64,000 bases of DNA from an uncultured bacterium (GCA_949296355.1 CASFPS010000004.1:46087-110086); one strand, 5' to 3'; positions 55,090 to 63,902 are shown, counted from the first letter of the stretch. Numbers and translations: made by a program. Notes: generated by a model from the letters alone, not told the origin.

Positions 55090-55298
55090 ATGGCAATCGG
55101 AGCAAGAGATTTTATTGACAAATTATTAGTTGAAAAGTACGCACAGCAAGAGTTAACGCGGATGATATTATGAGTGCAATGAACCAGTCCGCTAACAATT
55201 TCAGGACGATGCTTGCGTTGAATAACAGATTGACCATGGTTTGCTACGGGGTCGTTGCTAAATCAGCTAAATACGTCTGCACGGAAGAAGCTGCGTAG
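55090..55298 (+). pseudogene. Small frameshifted gene (about 68 codons)
   Basis: AGGAG (55079-55083) precedes the ATG at 55090. The frame gives MAIGARDFIDKLLVEKYAQQ and stops after 27 codons at 55171-55173. The overlapping ATG at 55170 opens a second frame of 42 codons (MSAMNQSANNFRTMLALNNR then VVAKSAKYVCTEEAA). Reading back in the second frame gives VNADDIMSAMN, which joins naturally to the first part. This suggests one protein of about 68 residues split by a one-base indel, or by programmed frameshifting. An ATGA-coupled pair of tiny genes is the alternative. No family is recognised. Confidence 0.45.
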
Positions 55299-55350
55299 AG
55301 AAATAATTAACAAACTGTTAATACAGCCATATCTGTAGTAAAATATAGAT

Positions 55351-56313
55351 ATGGCTGTGTACTTTTTTTACGGGGAAGAAGATTACAATATTGATTTAGA
55401 ACTTGAGAAGATGAGTTCTAAGCTTAATCCTGACTTCAAATCCATGAGTTTACAAATTCTGGATAATCCCGATTTCGATACACTTATTAATGCTCTTAGA
55501 ACTACGCCTATGATGTTCGGAGAGATGCTCATAATAATAAATTCGGAAGAATACTTCCTGACTAATAAGAATGTCTTTGACGATAAAGAGCTTGACGAGA
55601 TTGAAGATGCTCTCAAAAACAATCCGGACACATTGAACATTGTCTTTGTTCTCAAACTGCCGAGGAATGAAAAGAAATCTCCTGATGCAAGAAGAAGGCT
55701 GTACAAGATAGTTTCTAAATATAATAAAAAAGAATTCCCGACCATAAGTACATTTAAGACCGCTGAAATTGCACACTGGATAAAAGTTCAGGCAAAGCAA
55801 AAGGGGATTACGATAAATTCTGATGCGGCAGAACTTCTAATAGACAGCCTCGGTAATAATTTGCGGGAACTGGATATTGAACTGGATAAATTGAAATTAC
55901 TGGCTTATCCGGAAACACAAATAACAAAAAAAATGGTTGAAGAAATCTGTACATCGAACGAAGATTTGTTTGCTTTTACAGAAATGATTATGAAGGGAGA
56001 GCGGGATAAGGCGCTATTGGAATTTAAAAAACTTTTGGATAAGAAACACCCGCTTGAAATCTTATCAGCAATTCAGACAATGCTCAGAAAATGGATTATT
56101 ATAAAAACCAATAAGACCCATTCTACGGAAGAACTCGTAAAGCTTACCGGAATGAAAGAGTACGGGATTAAACAGACTCTTCTAAAGCTCAAAAACACTA
56201 ATATTGCGGATATTGTAAAGCTTAAAGAAAACCTGTTTGAAGCTGAGTACAAAATTAAGTCTGCCGAAGTTTTAGATATTGAATCGGAGGTTGAGTGTGC
56301 TATTATCAGATAA
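55351..56313 (+). CDS. holA: DNA polymerase III delta subunit
   Basis: The 320 residues match HolA, with the opening VYFFYGEEDYNIDLELEKM typical of its nonfunctional AAA fold. The central EIAHWIKVQAKQKGITINSDAAELLIDSLG and NLRELDIELDKLKLLA segments are the conserved family core. A C-terminal helical collar domain follows. Delta opens the sliding clamp as part of the clamp loader. A TAAAAT box (55339-55344) lies six bases before the ATG with no ribosome binding site, so the mRNA may be leaderless. It overlaps holB. Confidence 0.92.
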   Translation: MAVYFFYGEEDYNIDLELEKMSSKLNPDFKSMSLQILDNPDFDTLINALRTTPMMFGEMLIIINSEEYFLTNKNVFDDKELDEIEDALKNNPDTLNIVFVLKLPRNEKKSPDARRRLYKIVSKYNKKEFPTISTFKTAEIAHWIKVQAKQKGITINSDAAELLIDSLGNNLRELDIELDKLKLLAYPETQITKKMVEEICTSNEDLFAFTEMIMKGERDKALLEFKKLLDKKHPLEILSAIQTMLRKWIIIKTNKTHSTEELVKLTGMKEYGIKQTLLKLKNTNIADIVKLKENLFEAEYKIKSAEVLDIESEVECAIIR

Positions 56314-57142
56314 ATATCCGTTTCTGACTGAATATTTTACCCGTGCGCTTACAGAAAAGACAAGGGCATTACCGCAAAGCATATTGTTTTATGGTAATGA
56401 TATTAATGCCCAGTATACTCTGGCAACAGAAATCGCAAGATTACTTAATTGTAAAGCTGATAAAAAGGATGATTGCGACTGTCTAAACTGCAGATGGATT
56501 CGAGAGAATGCACATCCTGCAGTTCTTACAATATCAAGAATTGACAATAAGCCCGAGGATGATGATTCAAAAACAGTAATTTCAATAAAGCAGTCTCAGA
56601 TGATAAAAGAAATGCTGCTTTCTGAATCAGAATTTCATAGAGTATTTATTTTTTGTGACAGAGATAACGACGGGAATCCGGCAGGACTTAATCAGACAAA
56701 TTTTCAGGCTGAAACCGCAAACTCTTTATTAAAAATTATAGAAGAGCCTCAACCGGGAGTAACATTTATTTTTCTTACAAGATATATTGAAGATTTGCTG
56801 TCGACTATAATTTCACGTTCTCAATGTTTTTTTGTTCCGTCATTCAAAGCCGTAAATAAAAGCTATGACTGTATAAATGATATTTTCACTGATTATTTTA
56901 ATTATAAAAGGTCAGAAGTTTTTGATATCTCTGAAAAACTCAATGAGCTTACAAAAAGTTACCAGTTGGTTGAAATTCTGGACGGAATACAAAACTATAT
57001 ACTTGAAGTAATTAAAACAAACCCTTCTAATACAGAGTTAATCCGGCATATAAAATATGTTGAGGATGCGAAAAAACAAGCAAAACTAGGCATACGACCT
57101 GTTAATATATTTGATGAACTTTGTCTTAAGCTGATACATTAA
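56297..57142 (+). CDS. holB: DNA polymerase III delta-prime subunit
   Basis: I place the start at the GTG at 56297 because CGGAGG (56285-56290) lies six bases upstream; TTG codons at 56279 and 56291 are less likely. The protein is then 281 residues. The P-loop is degenerate (SILFYGNDINAQYTLA), as is normal for delta-prime. A zinc module CKADKKDDCDCLNC (C52, C60, C62, C65) follows. Further motifs are SLLKIIEEPQPGVTFIFLT and the SRSQ motif in STIISRSQC, the arginine-finger position. It acts with HolA in the clamp loader, and the two genes overlap by 17 bp. Confidence 0.9.
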   Translation: MLLSDKYPFLTEYFTRALTEKTRALPQSILFYGNDINAQYTLATEIARLLNCKADKKDDCDCLNCRWIRENAHPAVLTISRIDNKPEDDDSKTVISIKQSQMIKEMLLSESEFHRVFIFCDRDNDGNPAGLNQTNFQAETANSLLKIIEEPQPGVTFIFLTRYIEDLLSTIISRSQCFFVPSFKAVNKSYDCINDIFTDYFNYKRSEVFDISEKLNELTKSYQLVEILDGIQNYILEVIKTNPSNTELIRHIKYVEDAKKQAKLGIRPVNIFDELCLKLIH

Positions 57143-57990
57143 CCTTCTGTAGATGGTGCAATTGTTCCCAGAAGGTATGCATAAACATGCAGGCTGTATA
57201 AATAGACAACGTACATAACCAGGAAAAATAAAAGTATGCATACACAAGCCACTGTTGAACTGAGGAATTCTAAAGAATGAGTTGCGAAGAAACTCTGAAT
57301 TCCATTGACAACTGCAAACCCTGCTAACAAATAATAATTAACGATATAGAACAATATAAACAGTATTGTATTACCGATATATCTTAACGGATAGTTTTCA
57401 AAAAGGTAAATAGCTTTCCTAAAATCCCACACCGCAGTAACAGAATCCTGCTTTGCATAATTCCAGAGCATTGCCGGAACCAGGGCAAAAAATATAAAAT
57501 AAATCACATTATAACTTATAGCATACAAGCGGTGATAAAATTCAATATTATCATAAGGAAGAAAGAATATTTTTGTATAGAAAGATGAAACTACAAGAAG
57601 AATAAATGGTATAAACATTAGTATTGAAGCAAAAACGGAAGCTATACCTCTCCATATATACCTGAACGGCTTAAAATCCGGCAAGTCTATGATAAATATT
57701 GTCTTAATTTTCCCCGAATAAATACTATTAGCAGCAATATCCACATCTCTTGAAATAATTTTTGCCGTTAATTCCCAAAAATATCCCTGTATAAAAAAAA
57801 TTAATACAAGAGGCAATAATGCTGATAAAACATAAAAGAATATAGAAAAATTTGAATTCCAAGTGAATAGAGTTCCTAAAAAGTATGATATAATAGCTAA
57901 CCCCAAGCTCGCAATAACGGTTATTAAGAGCTGCATATATCTCTTGAAAAAATCTTTTGTTTTAAACATCCAAATAAATGGTTCAAACAC
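57139..57990 (-). CDS. Multi-pass membrane protein, DUF4013-like
   Basis: This 283-residue protein has about six hydrophobic helices (near 20-42, 50-72, 118-140, 160-178, 208-232, 248-272). The layout, with paired helices and a soluble loop with repeated FRYIWRG and FENYPLRYIGN motifs, resembles DUF4013-type proteins of unknown function. It is the last gene of the tonB-exbB-exbD-exbD transcript, 10 bp after the second exbD. It is convergent with holB (4-bp overlap). A role in the Ton system is suggested only by position. Confidence 0.65.
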   Translation of the reverse strand: MFEPFIWMFKTKDFFKRYMQLLITVIASLGLAIISYFLGTLFTWNSNFSIFFYVLSALLPLVLIFFIQGYFWELTAKIISRDVDIAANSIYSGKIKTIFIIDLPDFKPFRYIWRGIASVFASILMFIPFILLVVSSFYTKIFFLPYDNIEFYHRLYAISYNVIYFIFFALVPAMLWNYAKQDSVTAVWDFRKAIYLFENYPLRYIGNTILFILFYIVNYYLLAGFAVVNGIQSFFATHSLEFLSSTVACVCILLFFLVMYVVYLYSLHVYAYLLGTIAPSTEG

Positions 57991-58000
57991 TGCTACTTCC

Positions 58001-58378
58001 TCATCTTGCCAGAGAAATACTTGTTACTCCGACATTTCTTGCACTATCCATTAATTTTACCACAGCTCCGTGTTCTGCGTTATCATCTACTTGTATTAAA
58101 AGTCCGTCCGGAAAATTTTTCGCATTCCGGGCAACTGTCTTTTCTAAATCTGCTGCAGCTATTTCCATATCATTAAATATATATTTATTATCAGCTGTTA
58201 CACTAAAATTCATAATTTTAGAATCTTTAACTATCTGTTCCTCGTTTACAATTTCAGGTACAGCAAGATTCAAGCCTTGTTGATCCAATAACGGCGCAAT
58301 TACCATCATAATAATCAGAAGAACCAAAAATATATCCGTAAGCGGAGTTATATTTATTTCATTAAAACTGTCACGCAT
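58001..58378 (-). CDS. ExbD/TolR family protein, second copy
   Basis: From the ATG at 58378 the protein has 125 residues; GGAG lies seven bases upstream and the ATG overlaps the stop of the preceding exbD (TAATG). A single N-terminal helix with FNEINITPLTDIFLVLLIIMM carries the conserved Asp of the proton path (D14). A periplasmic domain ends in VDDNAEHGAVVKLMDSARNVGV. With ExbB it uses the proton gradient to energise a TonB-like protein. The N-terminal 30 residues are nearly identical in pattern to the first copy, while the periplasmic part has diverged. Confidence 0.88.
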   Translation of the reverse strand: MRDSFNEINITPLTDIFLVLLIIMMVIAPLLDQQGLNLAVPEIVNEEQIVKDSKIMNFSVTADNKYIFNDMEIAAADLEKTVARNAKNFPDGLLIQVDDNAEHGAVVKLMDSARNVGVTSISLAR

Positions 58379-58884
58379 TATTCGCTCCAATCATCATATT
58401 GAGTATTTTGTACCGTAGGCACTGTTGCTGCTTGAGGAACAACAGGATTCTGACTTGTCTCTAATTTCTTTTGTTCTTTTTTGTTTAAAGGTTCACCAGC
58501 AACAATGAGTTTTTTATAATGAGCATCCTGTGCTGCATCCATTATATCCATTATTATAGAACTCTTAGCTTTTTCGTCGGCTTTTACAACAACTTCTGCC
58601 TTCTCGTTGTCTCCTCTGAGAGCCGCTAAATCAGCCGACAAATTAGCAATAGATGAACGTCTGTCACCAACAAAAACACTTCCGTCACTAGTAACCGATA
58701 CTGTAACCTTTCCCTGTTCTATAGAAGTTCCGCTGTTAACCTCCGGAACAGTTATAGCATTATCTACAGACTGGAATGTAGGTGCAACAACCATCATGAT
58801 AATTAAGAGCACCAGAAAAATATCCGTAAGCGGTGTTATATTTATTTCTGTAAATAGAGCTTTTTTACCGGTCTTTATACCCAT
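58378..58884 (-). CDS. ExbD/TolR family protein, first copy
   Basis: In this 168-residue protein the membrane helix contains TEINITPLTDIFLVLLIIMM, including the conserved Asp (D20). The periplasmic domain has the usual VVVKADEKAKSSIIMDIMDAAQDA helix near residue 110. A polar tail of 40 residues (ending DDWSE) is longer than in typical ExbD. It lies 23 bp after exbB and overlaps the second exbD, so the two are made together and may form a heterodimer. Confidence 0.9.
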   Translation of the reverse strand: MGIKTGKKALFTEINITPLTDIFLVLLIIMMVVAPTFQSVDNAITVPEVNSGTSIEQGKVTVSVTSDGSVFVGDRRSSIANLSADLAALRGDNEKAEVVVKADEKAKSSIIMDIMDAAQDAHYKKLIVAGEPLNKKEQKKLETSQNPVVPQAATVPTVQNTQYDDWSE

Positions 58885-58907
58885 ATCCTGTTCCTTTATT
58901 ATTTACA

Positions 58908-59561
58908 TTAACCTAATGCTACACTGCCGGATTGCGATTTTATACTGGTTTCATCTTCCGAATCAACAAAACTCAAGAATAGTAATTTGATTAACTGGAA
59001 ATCATCCTCAAATCTTCTGACAGTTGATTGGAAAGTGTTATAACACACAACCGCAACAATAGCAACGCCTAAACCGAAAGCAGTTGCAATCAAAGCTGAA
59101 CCAATACCCATTGCAACGGCAGCAGACTGGTTGCCTTGAGATGCCAAATCCTGAAATGTGTAAAGGATTCTGACAACTGTACCGAACAAACCTAAGAACG
59201 GAGCAACACCGCCGATTGTACCTAATATTGTGAGTCGGTGTTCCAATTTTCTTGTAGCAAGGGCGGAAGCTATGTCAAAAGATCTTGAAAAACCTTTCTT
59301 TTGCTCTGAAAATATTCTTACAGCTTCCTCTGTAACTTCCCCAATAATACCGCCGCATTGAACCGCAAGATTTTGTGCTCCCATAAGATTATTCTTTGAC
59401 AATTCTTTTTGAAGTCTCGGAATAAATTCTATAACATTTCTTTTATTTGCGTTGTAAAAAGCAGCTCTATCAATGGCTACAGCAAACGTTAATATTGAAC
59501 AAATCAATATCGGAAGCAGTACCGGCCAGTCCAGTTGAATTGAATGTAATAATAGTTCCAT
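58908..59561 (-). CDS. ExbB/TolQ/MotA-type proton channel protein
   Basis: This 217-residue protein has three membrane helices (about 14-31, 110-135, 150-175). The ExbB core GTIGGVAPFLGLFGTVVRILYTF is followed by GIGSALIATAFGLGVAIVAVV. ExbB pentamers surround an ExbD dimer and form the proton-driven motor. It is preceded by tonB (32 bp gap) and followed by two exbD genes. The gene order points to a TonB-energising role rather than the flagellar stator. Confidence 0.92.
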   Translation of the reverse strand: MELLLHSIQLDWPVLLPILICSILTFAVAIDRAAFYNANKRNVIEFIPRLQKELSKNNLMGAQNLAVQCGGIIGEVTEEAVRIFSEQKKGFSRSFDIASALATRKLEHRLTILGTIGGVAPFLGLFGTVVRILYTFQDLASQGNQSAAVAMGIGSALIATAFGLGVAIVAVVCYNTFQSTVRRFEDDFQLIKLLFLSFVDSEDETSIKSQSGSVALG

Positions 59562-59593
59562 AATATTTACCTCATTTATTCTTATACTCTATT

Positions 59594-60778
59594 TTAATAT
59601 CTTGAAGCATTGAATACGTTATAATCAAATGTAAACTGTATATCAATACTTTGTCCCTTAAAATCGGCAGGAAGCGGTCTGAACGGCGCCGTTAATTCTA
59701 CTGCCTTTAAAGCTGCCTGATCGGCTGACGGCATGCCGGAAGATTTCTGTACACGGCATGATAACAATCTGCCATCTTTTGCTATTTTAAATAATAGCAC
59801 AACACGCTTGCTTTCATTTCCTTTTGGAGGATCCCAATTGAGTTTAATTCTGCGCTGTAATTCTCTCATATACGGACCAAAATCCGGTTCTCTTAATGCA
59901 TCAATTCCAGGAGCACCACCGCCGCCGCCCGGATTTCCGAGATTACCCGAACCGCTTGAACCTCTTGAAAGCTGGCTGCCTTTACTTCCTGCAGAAGGAG
60001 AAAGTGACGGTCTTGGTGCATAAGCACTGCCTTTTGCTCCGCCGCCCGCTGCACTGCTTCCCGATTTAACTCCTGTTGGAGCAGAAGTTCCGCCGATAGG
60101 TCCTGTTGCAAGGGTTTTACCGACCGGAGCGCCTTTTGGTGCAGGAACTGTAAACTTAGATGAAGGTTTTGCAGCCGGAGCCGGACTGGAAACCGGTCTT
60201 GCAGAAGGTCTTGCTGTCGGCGGTGCCGGTTTTGCCGGTGATGGTTTAGGCTGCGCTGTTTGCTTTGCAGGCTGTTTTGCAGCAGGTGCAGGCTGTGATT
60301 TTTTAACAGGCTGCTGAACTTGTTTTTTTATTTGTTTTTGCTGCTGCTTTATTATCTTATTCGCTCTTTGTGAAGCTGCAGAAGGCTTTGACGCCTTTTT
60401 AGGTGCCGGTGAAGGCATAGAAACCTTTCTCTTTGGATCATTTATACCGCCGCTTCTTGAATTCATATCTGAGCGGTTTTTAGTATTAGGATCTCTGGGC
60501 TGCGCTTCTTTATCAACAAGAACAAATTCTATATCTTTTTTAAGCTGAGCCTGGGGCTTCTTAAACAAACTCAGATTAATTCCCATTAATGCAAGTGTTA
60601 CAGTTATAATCCAGATTAACAAAACAACAAGAGGATGCATTGCGGAAGATATCGCAAGAGAATTCTTAATCGGAATAACTTCCGGTTTACTCGTAACAAT
60701 TGACGGCAAGGTATATTCTTCAATATCCTTTTCTTCATCCTCATCCTGTATAAAACTGTTTCTACTTATTAATGACAC
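59594..60778 (-). CDS. TonB-like energy transducer
   Basis: In this 394-residue protein a short cytoplasmic N-terminus precedes one membrane helix (about 48-70, LVVLLIWIITVTLALMGINL). A long Pro/Ala/Lys/Ser-rich spacer follows (about 110-225, with PAPAAKQPAKQT-like stretches). A Gly/Ser-rich segment comes next (about 225-285), then a C-terminal TonB domain (about 290-394, with YMRELQRRIKLNWDPPKG and SSGMPSADQAALKAVE). TonB-type proteins transmit ExbBD energy to outer-membrane transporters, so the cell should have an outer membrane. No TonB-dependent receptor is in the window. It heads the tonB-exbB-exbD-exbD transcript. Confidence 0.88.
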   Translation of the reverse strand: MSLISRNSFIQDEDEEKDIEEYTLPSIVTSKPEVIPIKNSLAISSAMHPLVVLLIWIITVTLALMGINLSLFKKPQAQLKKDIEFVLVDKEAQPRDPNTKNRSDMNSRSGGINDPKRKVSMPSPAPKKASKPSAASQRANKIIKQQQKQIKKQVQQPVKKSQPAPAAKQPAKQTAQPKPSPAKPAPPTARPSARPVSSPAPAAKPSSKFTVPAPKGAPVGKTLATGPIGGTSAPTGVKSGSSAAGGGAKGSAYAPRPSLSPSAGSKGSQLSRGSSGSGNLGNPGGGGGAPGIDALREPDFGPYMRELQRRIKLNWDPPKGNESKRVVLLFKIAKDGRLLSCRVQKSSGMPSADQAALKAVELTAPFRPLPADFKGQSIDIQFTFDYNVFNASRY

Positions 60779-60847
60779 TTTCCTTATCTCTCTTTTATTA
60801 CCCTTCTAGAATAATAAATATTTTCATAAAATAAATTAATCTACTTA

Positions 60848-61597
60848 CTAATTTTCATAGCTATAACCGGAGGTCGAAACAGTAATCGGCTGGGTTAGCA
60901 TTAAATCAATGCAGGAATTTGCCGGAATTTCAACTTCGTTTCCTTTATCCCATACAGATTTTACAAGACCTCCGCCGGCACCGACTGCCGTACCTAATGC
61001 AGCGCCGCGTCCTACATCCCCGCCGGCAAGTGCTCCGAATACAAGCCCAGAAAGAGCTCCGGCAGCACTTCCTGCAGCTAAGTCTTTAGCGTATTCTTTT
61101 GTAACATCAAGTTTGGTACCGCCGATTAAAACACCTGTATTGTCATCAGTCTTTATTACTGCTGAAATCGGAATCTGGGTACCGTAAGGAGTCAGAATTT
61201 GTGTAAATCTGATACTTAACTTTCCGTTCATGCTTCCTCTTTTTGCTTTTGAAGCTTCAATTACCGTTCCTGTAATCGTACTTCCGACAGGAGCTATGAG
61301 TTTATTATTGTAATAAAAATCAGAATTTAAAGCCATTGTAACAGTTTGTCCTACACTTGCAGTTGCGGAAGATATAGGAGAAGTCAGCATTGCAGGCATA
61401 GAAGCTCCGGCTGGCACCATGACAACATTTCCGTGTAATGGTTCACCGGAACTATATTGCATTGGCTGCTGAACATAGTTACTGTTATATACGGGCTGGG
61501 TTTGCACCTGCTCAAATGAATAATTTGATGCTGCAAATACTGAACTCATAGAACAAAAAGATAAAATCAAATATGTAGCAAATAATTTATTCTTCAT
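60848..61597 (-). CDS. Secreted protein with VirB10/TrbI-like barrel and glycine-zipper segment
   Basis: I start it at the ATG at 61597, because the signal peptide begins there (MKNKLFATYLILSFCSMSSVFA). The open frame extends upstream to 61792, but that part overlaps the preceding gene. The 249-residue protein has a domain beginning near VPAGASMPAMLTSPISSATA and containing NNKLIAPVGSTITGTVIEA, similar in pattern to the beta-barrel of VirB10/TrbI. A glycine-rich hydrophobic segment (AAGSAAGALSGLVFGALAGG) follows, then a last strand. No other secretion-system genes are nearby. It is a paralogue of the next upstream gene. Confidence 0.65.
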   Translation of the reverse strand: MKNKLFATYLILSFCSMSSVFAASNYSFEQVQTQPVYNSNYVQQPMQYSSGEPLHGNVVMVPAGASMPAMLTSPISSATASVGQTVTMALNSDFYYNNKLIAPVGSTITGTVIEASKAKRGSMNGKLSIRFTQILTPYGTQIPISAVIKTDDNTGVLIGGTKLDVTKEYAKDLAAGSAAGALSGLVFGALAGGDVGRGAALGTAVGAGGGLVKSVWDKGNEVEIPANSCIDLMLTQPITVSTSGYSYEN

Positions 61598-61644
61598 TAC
61601 CTGAACCCTCCCCTTATTACATTTTATTATTAATGAACGATTTG

Positions 61645-62220
61645 TCAATTTATAATTGTGTGTGTCATATGTATCGGGGCTACCAATACGATAATTAAAT
61701 CTGCTCCGGAGGCGATTGTTACGTGTTCTCCCATCTTCCTCTGCCCGCCGGGTACACACTGCAGAGTTCCCATTGCTCTGAACATTGCCCACCTTTGATA
61801 ATGGGGTATTCTTATGTATTTTTCAGGCGGAGTAAGCTGCCCCCCTATTATATTATTATTACTTGTATAAACATACGCTTTAACAGGAATTTCATATCCG
61901 TCCGGAAGATACATCTTATTTATAAACACTCTCATTGCAGCATTCGTGCCAATTATAGGTTCATTTTTCTTATCAATGTATCCTGAAAGTCTTGTACCTT
62001 GAGGAATTACATTTTTATTATAAAGATATATATCTGATGTTGCCTCAAAATTTACCCTGTCTCCTTCTTCACAATACGCCGTTGAAAATTCCTGAAGAGA
62101 AATTACAGGAATATGAGTCCCAGTAGGAATATCAAATTCATCATAATCCCGCAGCGTTAATTCCGATGCCGATGCAACAGATATTAAAAAGCAAAGCAAT
62201 ATTGTAAATAAGACTCTCAT
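61645..62220 (-). CDS. Secreted VirB10/TrbI-like beta protein, paralogue of the neighbour
   Basis: In this 191-residue protein a signal peptide (MRVLFTILLCFLISVASA) precedes a beta-rich domain with IPTGTHIPVISLQEFSTAYC and YLYNKNVIPQGTRLSGYIDK. These match the order of elements in the adjacent secreted protein (a low-limit GxxIP motif, STA, a YNNK-like loop, then P-x-G-T-x-x-x-G). It lacks the glycine-zipper segment. It sits between the protease gene (59 bp) and its paralogue (47 bp). Tandem duplication is likely. Confidence 0.62.
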   Translation of the reverse strand: MRVLFTILLCFLISVASASELTLRDYDEFDIPTGTHIPVISLQEFSTAYCEEGDRVNFEATSDIYLYNKNVIPQGTRLSGYIDKKNEPIIGTNAAMRVFINKMYLPDGYEIPVKAYVYTSNNNIIGGQLTPPEKYIRIPHYQRWAMFRAMGTLQCVPGGQRKMGEHVTIASGADLIIVLVAPIHMTHTIIN

Positions 62221-62279
62221 ATACTACATTATATAATGCTTTGAATGTAATTGTAAACTGAGAGATTTTTACACTTGTT

Positions 62280-62933
62280 TTACCCGTTATCAAGCTCTTT
62301 TAAATACTCTTTTACAAGATTTATAGGTGTTGCAAATCCTATACCGATATTTGAAATATTATTATCAGGATTATATATAGCCTGATTAATTCCTATAATC
62401 TCCCCTCTTGTATTCAAAAGCGGACCGCCTGATGAGCCGGGATTAATTGCCGCATCCGTTTGAATTCTGTTTTTTGTATAATCAATTCTTGATACAATCC
62501 CCTGGGTAAGAGTTCCGCTGAATCCAAACGGATTTCCTATAGCCAGAACTTTTTCACCAACTTTAACTTTCTCAGAATTTCCCAGTTTTACAGTTTTAAA
62601 ATCTCTTTTTGCATCTATTTTTAAAAGCGCGATATCTTTATTTTCGCCCAGTCTTTTTAAAACTTTTGCATCATAATTCTGTCCGTTGTTAGTCGTGACA
62701 ACAACTGCTTTACCTATATCAATAACATGCGCACTGGTTAATATCACTCCGCTTTTATCAATTATACACCCTGTTCCGCAGGATAGACCGTCTGAAAGCT
62801 GCGAATCTACAGTTACAATAGCCGGATTTATGTCTTCATAAATTGAAACTGCACTTTTTCCCAGACCGCCAAAAGAAAAAACCGGTAAAGATAACTGCAT
62901 AAGTAACATTGTAAGTATCATTTTCTTATACAT
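62280..62933 (-). CDS. Secreted trypsin-like serine protease (S1C/HtrA type without PDZ)
   Basis: In this 217-residue protein a signal peptide (to about residue 20) precedes a complete chymotrypsin-fold domain. The catalytic triad is visible: H69 in LTSAHVID, D100 in NKDIALLKID, and S168 in NPGSSGGPLL. The HtrA-type GNPFGFSGTLTQGIVS loop is present. No PDZ domain follows, which is unusual for DegP/HtrA but seen in short S1C proteases. It probably degrades or processes misfolded proteins in the periplasm. It heads a minus-strand run with two secreted barrel-like proteins and the Ton genes. Confidence 0.9.
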   Translation of the reverse strand: MYKKMILTMLLMQLSLPVFSFGGLGKSAVSIYEDINPAIVTVDSQLSDGLSCGTGCIIDKSGVILTSAHVIDIGKAVVVTTNNGQNYDAKVLKRLGENKDIALLKIDAKRDFKTVKLGNSEKVKVGEKVLAIGNPFGFSGTLTQGIVSRIDYTKNRIQTDAAINPGSSGGPLLNTRGEIIGINQAIYNPDNNISNIGIGFATPINLVKEYLKELDNG

Positions 62934-63088
62934 ATATTCTCTCCTGATTTCATTAAAATGATTGCAAATCAGAATCCTAAAGACAATTACCGTGCAAAAA
63001 GCCTATAGTATATATATTGCAAGGTTTCAAATTTTAATGTATAATAAACAAGATGTTTTTATCACAATCGACACAGAAGGAGAAAATT

Positions 63089-63844
63089 ATGTCAAGAATT
63101 GAAAGTTTTAAAAGAGCTTTGGAAGAAAAAAGGGCAGTTAAAATTATTGCAGGCATTGATAATTTTGACATCAACAGTATAAAGAAAGTTGTAACAGCAG
63201 CTTCAAATTCAGGAGCTACTGCTGTAGACATCTGCGCAGACGCTGATATTGTTTCTGAAATCAGACACATGACAGACCTGCCATTGTTTGTATCATCTGT
63301 TGAGCCTCAGAAATTGGCTCATGCCGTTATTCTCGGTGCTGATGCCGTAGAACTCGGAAACTTTGACGCTTTATACAAAAAAGGAAAATCTTTTACAGCT
63401 GCTCAAGTTTTACAGCTTGCAAGAGAAACAAAAGAACTTATTGAAGAAGATGTTTTCTTCTGTGTAACAATACCGGGAGAACTTGAAATTGGAGAACAGA
63501 TAGAACTGGCAAGAGAACTTGAAAAGCTTGGCGTTGATCTTATTCAAACAGAAGGTCATTTCTCAAATGAAACTCCTTCCAACGGCGTAAGAGGGCTTAT
63601 TGAACGTGCTGAACTTACTTTATCAAATACAATAGAACTTTCAAGAAACATTGATCTTCCAATAATGACAGCAACAGGAATCAACCCTACAACAGCATCA
63701 TTAGCATTTGCTGCCGGAGCTTCCGCAATCGGCTGCGGTTCTTGCGTTAACAAACTTGATTCGGAAATTGCAATGCTCGCAGTTTCAAAAAGCCTTGTTG
63801 AAATCGCTGAACGCAATGCTCAATACACTGTTGAACTTGTTTAG
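63089..63844 (+). CDS. ycf23: Ycf23/DUF561 family protein
   Basis: The ATG at 63089 follows AGAAGGAG and gives 251 residues; an upstream in-frame codon at 63053 lacks a ribosome binding site. The TIM-barrel-like sequence has the family stretches KIIAGIDNFDINSIKKVV, GATAVDICAD, GADAVELGNFDALY, TIPGELEIGEQIELA, DLIQTEGHFS and ATGINPTTASLAFAAGASAIGCGSCVNKL. Ycf23 is encoded in some plastids and in cyanobacteria, and its function is unknown. It stands alone with a strong terminator. Confidence 0.9.
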   Translation: MSRIESFKRALEEKRAVKIIAGIDNFDINSIKKVVTAASNSGATAVDICADADIVSEIRHMTDLPLFVSSVEPQKLAHAVILGADAVELGNFDALYKKGKSFTAAQVLQLARETKELIEEDVFFCVTIPGELEIGEQIELARELEKLGVDLIQTEGHFSNETPSNGVRGLIERAELTLSNTIELSRNIDLPIMTATGINPTTASLAFAAGASAIGCGSCVNKLDSEIAMLAVSKSLVEIAERNAQYTVELV

Positions 63845-63871
63845 GCTAACAAATAAAATATTAACAAGCAC

Positions 63872-63902
63872 AAAATACCTTCCTAAATAGGAAGGTATTT
63901 TT
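63872..63902 (+). terminator. Rho-independent terminator after ycf23
   Basis: A perfect 13-bp stem (AAAATACCTTCCT at 63872-63884 and AGGAAGGTATTTT at 63889-63901) with loop AAAT ends in a T run. It lies 27 bases after the stop codon. Confidence 0.9.

Noticed and set aside
60848..61792. 314-codon version of the secreted protein starting at 61792
   Set aside because: The extra 65 codons overlap the upstream gene and are Arg/Asn-rich; a signal peptide begins exactly at the ATG at 61597.
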